Assembly: GCA_002494975.1 (NCBI GenBank) | Contig: DADI01000083.1 | Span: 1-13,632, forward strand | Length of the DNA stretch: 13,632 nucleotides | Direction: 5' to 3' | From: Euryarchaeota archaeon UBA556 | Lineage (GTDB): Archaea > Thermoplasmatota > Poseidoniia > Poseidoniales > Thalassarchaeaceae | Shown here: piece by piece, positions 13,518-13,632 of the stretch | Numbering within the stretch: the first letter of the stretch is position 1 | How the letters are laid out: the number at the start of each line of letters is the position of its first letter | Program-made: the position numbers and the translations under genes | The notes under the pieces: generated by a model | Told to the model about the DNA's origin: nothing | Databases searched by the model: none | What the model saw: the letters and a program-made list of their open reading frames with translations, nothing else

Positions 13518-13632
13518 CTCAAAGATTCACAGAATTTACAATCAATGCCTGTACCTTTATGCGTATCACAATATCTTTTCCTACAGGTAAAACATCTGAA
13601 ATCAAAGGCATTAACTCCAGTTGAACAACTTG
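13514..13632 (-). CDS. AN1-like zinc-finger protein, C-terminal fragment
   Basis: Only the last 38 full codons and the stop (TAA at 13514-13516) are inside the window; the gene continues past the right edge. The visible peptide is rich in metal ligands: an early Cys, then FRCFTCRKRYCDTH and, after five residues, DCKFC. The order C-x2-C-x4-C-x2-H followed by C-x2-C resembles AN1-type or related treble-clef/zinc-ribbon fingers, which are common in small archaeal proteins. The ligand spacing argues strongly that this short frame is coding. It overlaps the helicase stop tail to tail by 4 nt. Function unknown; nucleic-acid or protein binding is the usual role of such fingers. Confidence 0.65.
   Translation of the reverse strand, partial: SCSTGVNAFDFRCFTCRKRYCDTHKGTGIDCKFCESLS

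Noticed and set aside
1..13632. tRNA, rRNA, CRISPR array, insertion sequence or integrase
   Set aside because: No cloverleaf-like segment, regularly spaced repeats, transposase or integrase motifs, or terminal inverted repeats were seen on either strand.

Overview
The window is about 13.6 kb of AT-rich, densely packed DNA. It most likely comes from a planktonic marine archaeon of the Poseidoniales/Marine Group II or Marine Group III type (Thermoplasmatota). Supporting signs are a copper protein ending in a PGF-CTERM-like archaeosortase tail, a TrmB-type transcription regulator, TATA-like boxes a fixed 21 nt before several start codons (leaderless architecture), and an AN1-like zinc-finger protein. 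Many enzymes look bacterial in type (GTP cyclohydrolase II, class II photolyase, a TIGR01777 fusion protein, CspA), as expected for these surface-ocean lineages. The lineage call is inference; no rRNA or tRNA is present to fix it.

Layout. (1) 1-504, plus strand: the end of a fasciclin/cupredoxin surface protein, overlapping tail to tail with a Rieske protein. (2) 490-2929, minus strand: an ABC1/UbiB-family kinase, an SDR oxidoreductase and a Rieske ferredoxin, read in that order behind a TATA-like box at 2951-2957. (3) 3012-5507, minus strand: GTP cyclohydrolase II (ribA), a divergent Bcp-type peroxiredoxin and a TrmB-family regulator with a possible V4R-like C-terminal sensor domain; the last two overlap as ATGA. 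(4) 5508-5601: a divergent promoter with a perfectly palindromic TTTTATAAAA. (5) 5602-9038, plus strand: class II CPD photolyase, an SRPBCC-TIGR01777 epimerase fusion and a second, canonical Bcp peroxiredoxin, spaced 4 nt apart. (6) 9149-9340, plus strand: a cold-shock protein with a structured leader. (7) 9357-10622, minus strand: an MTA/SAH-deaminase-type amidohydrolase. (8) 10623-10733: a divergent intergenic region with two inverted repeats. (9) 10734-13517, plus strand: a large SF2 helicase. (10) 13514-13632, minus strand: the C-terminal end of an AN1-like zinc-finger protein.

The genes at 490-9038 read as a light and oxidative-stress neighbourhood. Photolyase repairs UV dimers using FAD, and RibA makes the first committed precursor of that flavin. 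Two peroxiredoxins remove peroxides, and the UbiB-like kinase, SDR, Rieske and TIGR01777 proteins are redox or lipid/quinone-linked types. The TrmB-family protein is the obvious candidate regulator, but this is inferred from position only. No mobile element, CRISPR array, tRNA or rRNA was seen. No gene-free stretch exceeds about 110 bases.
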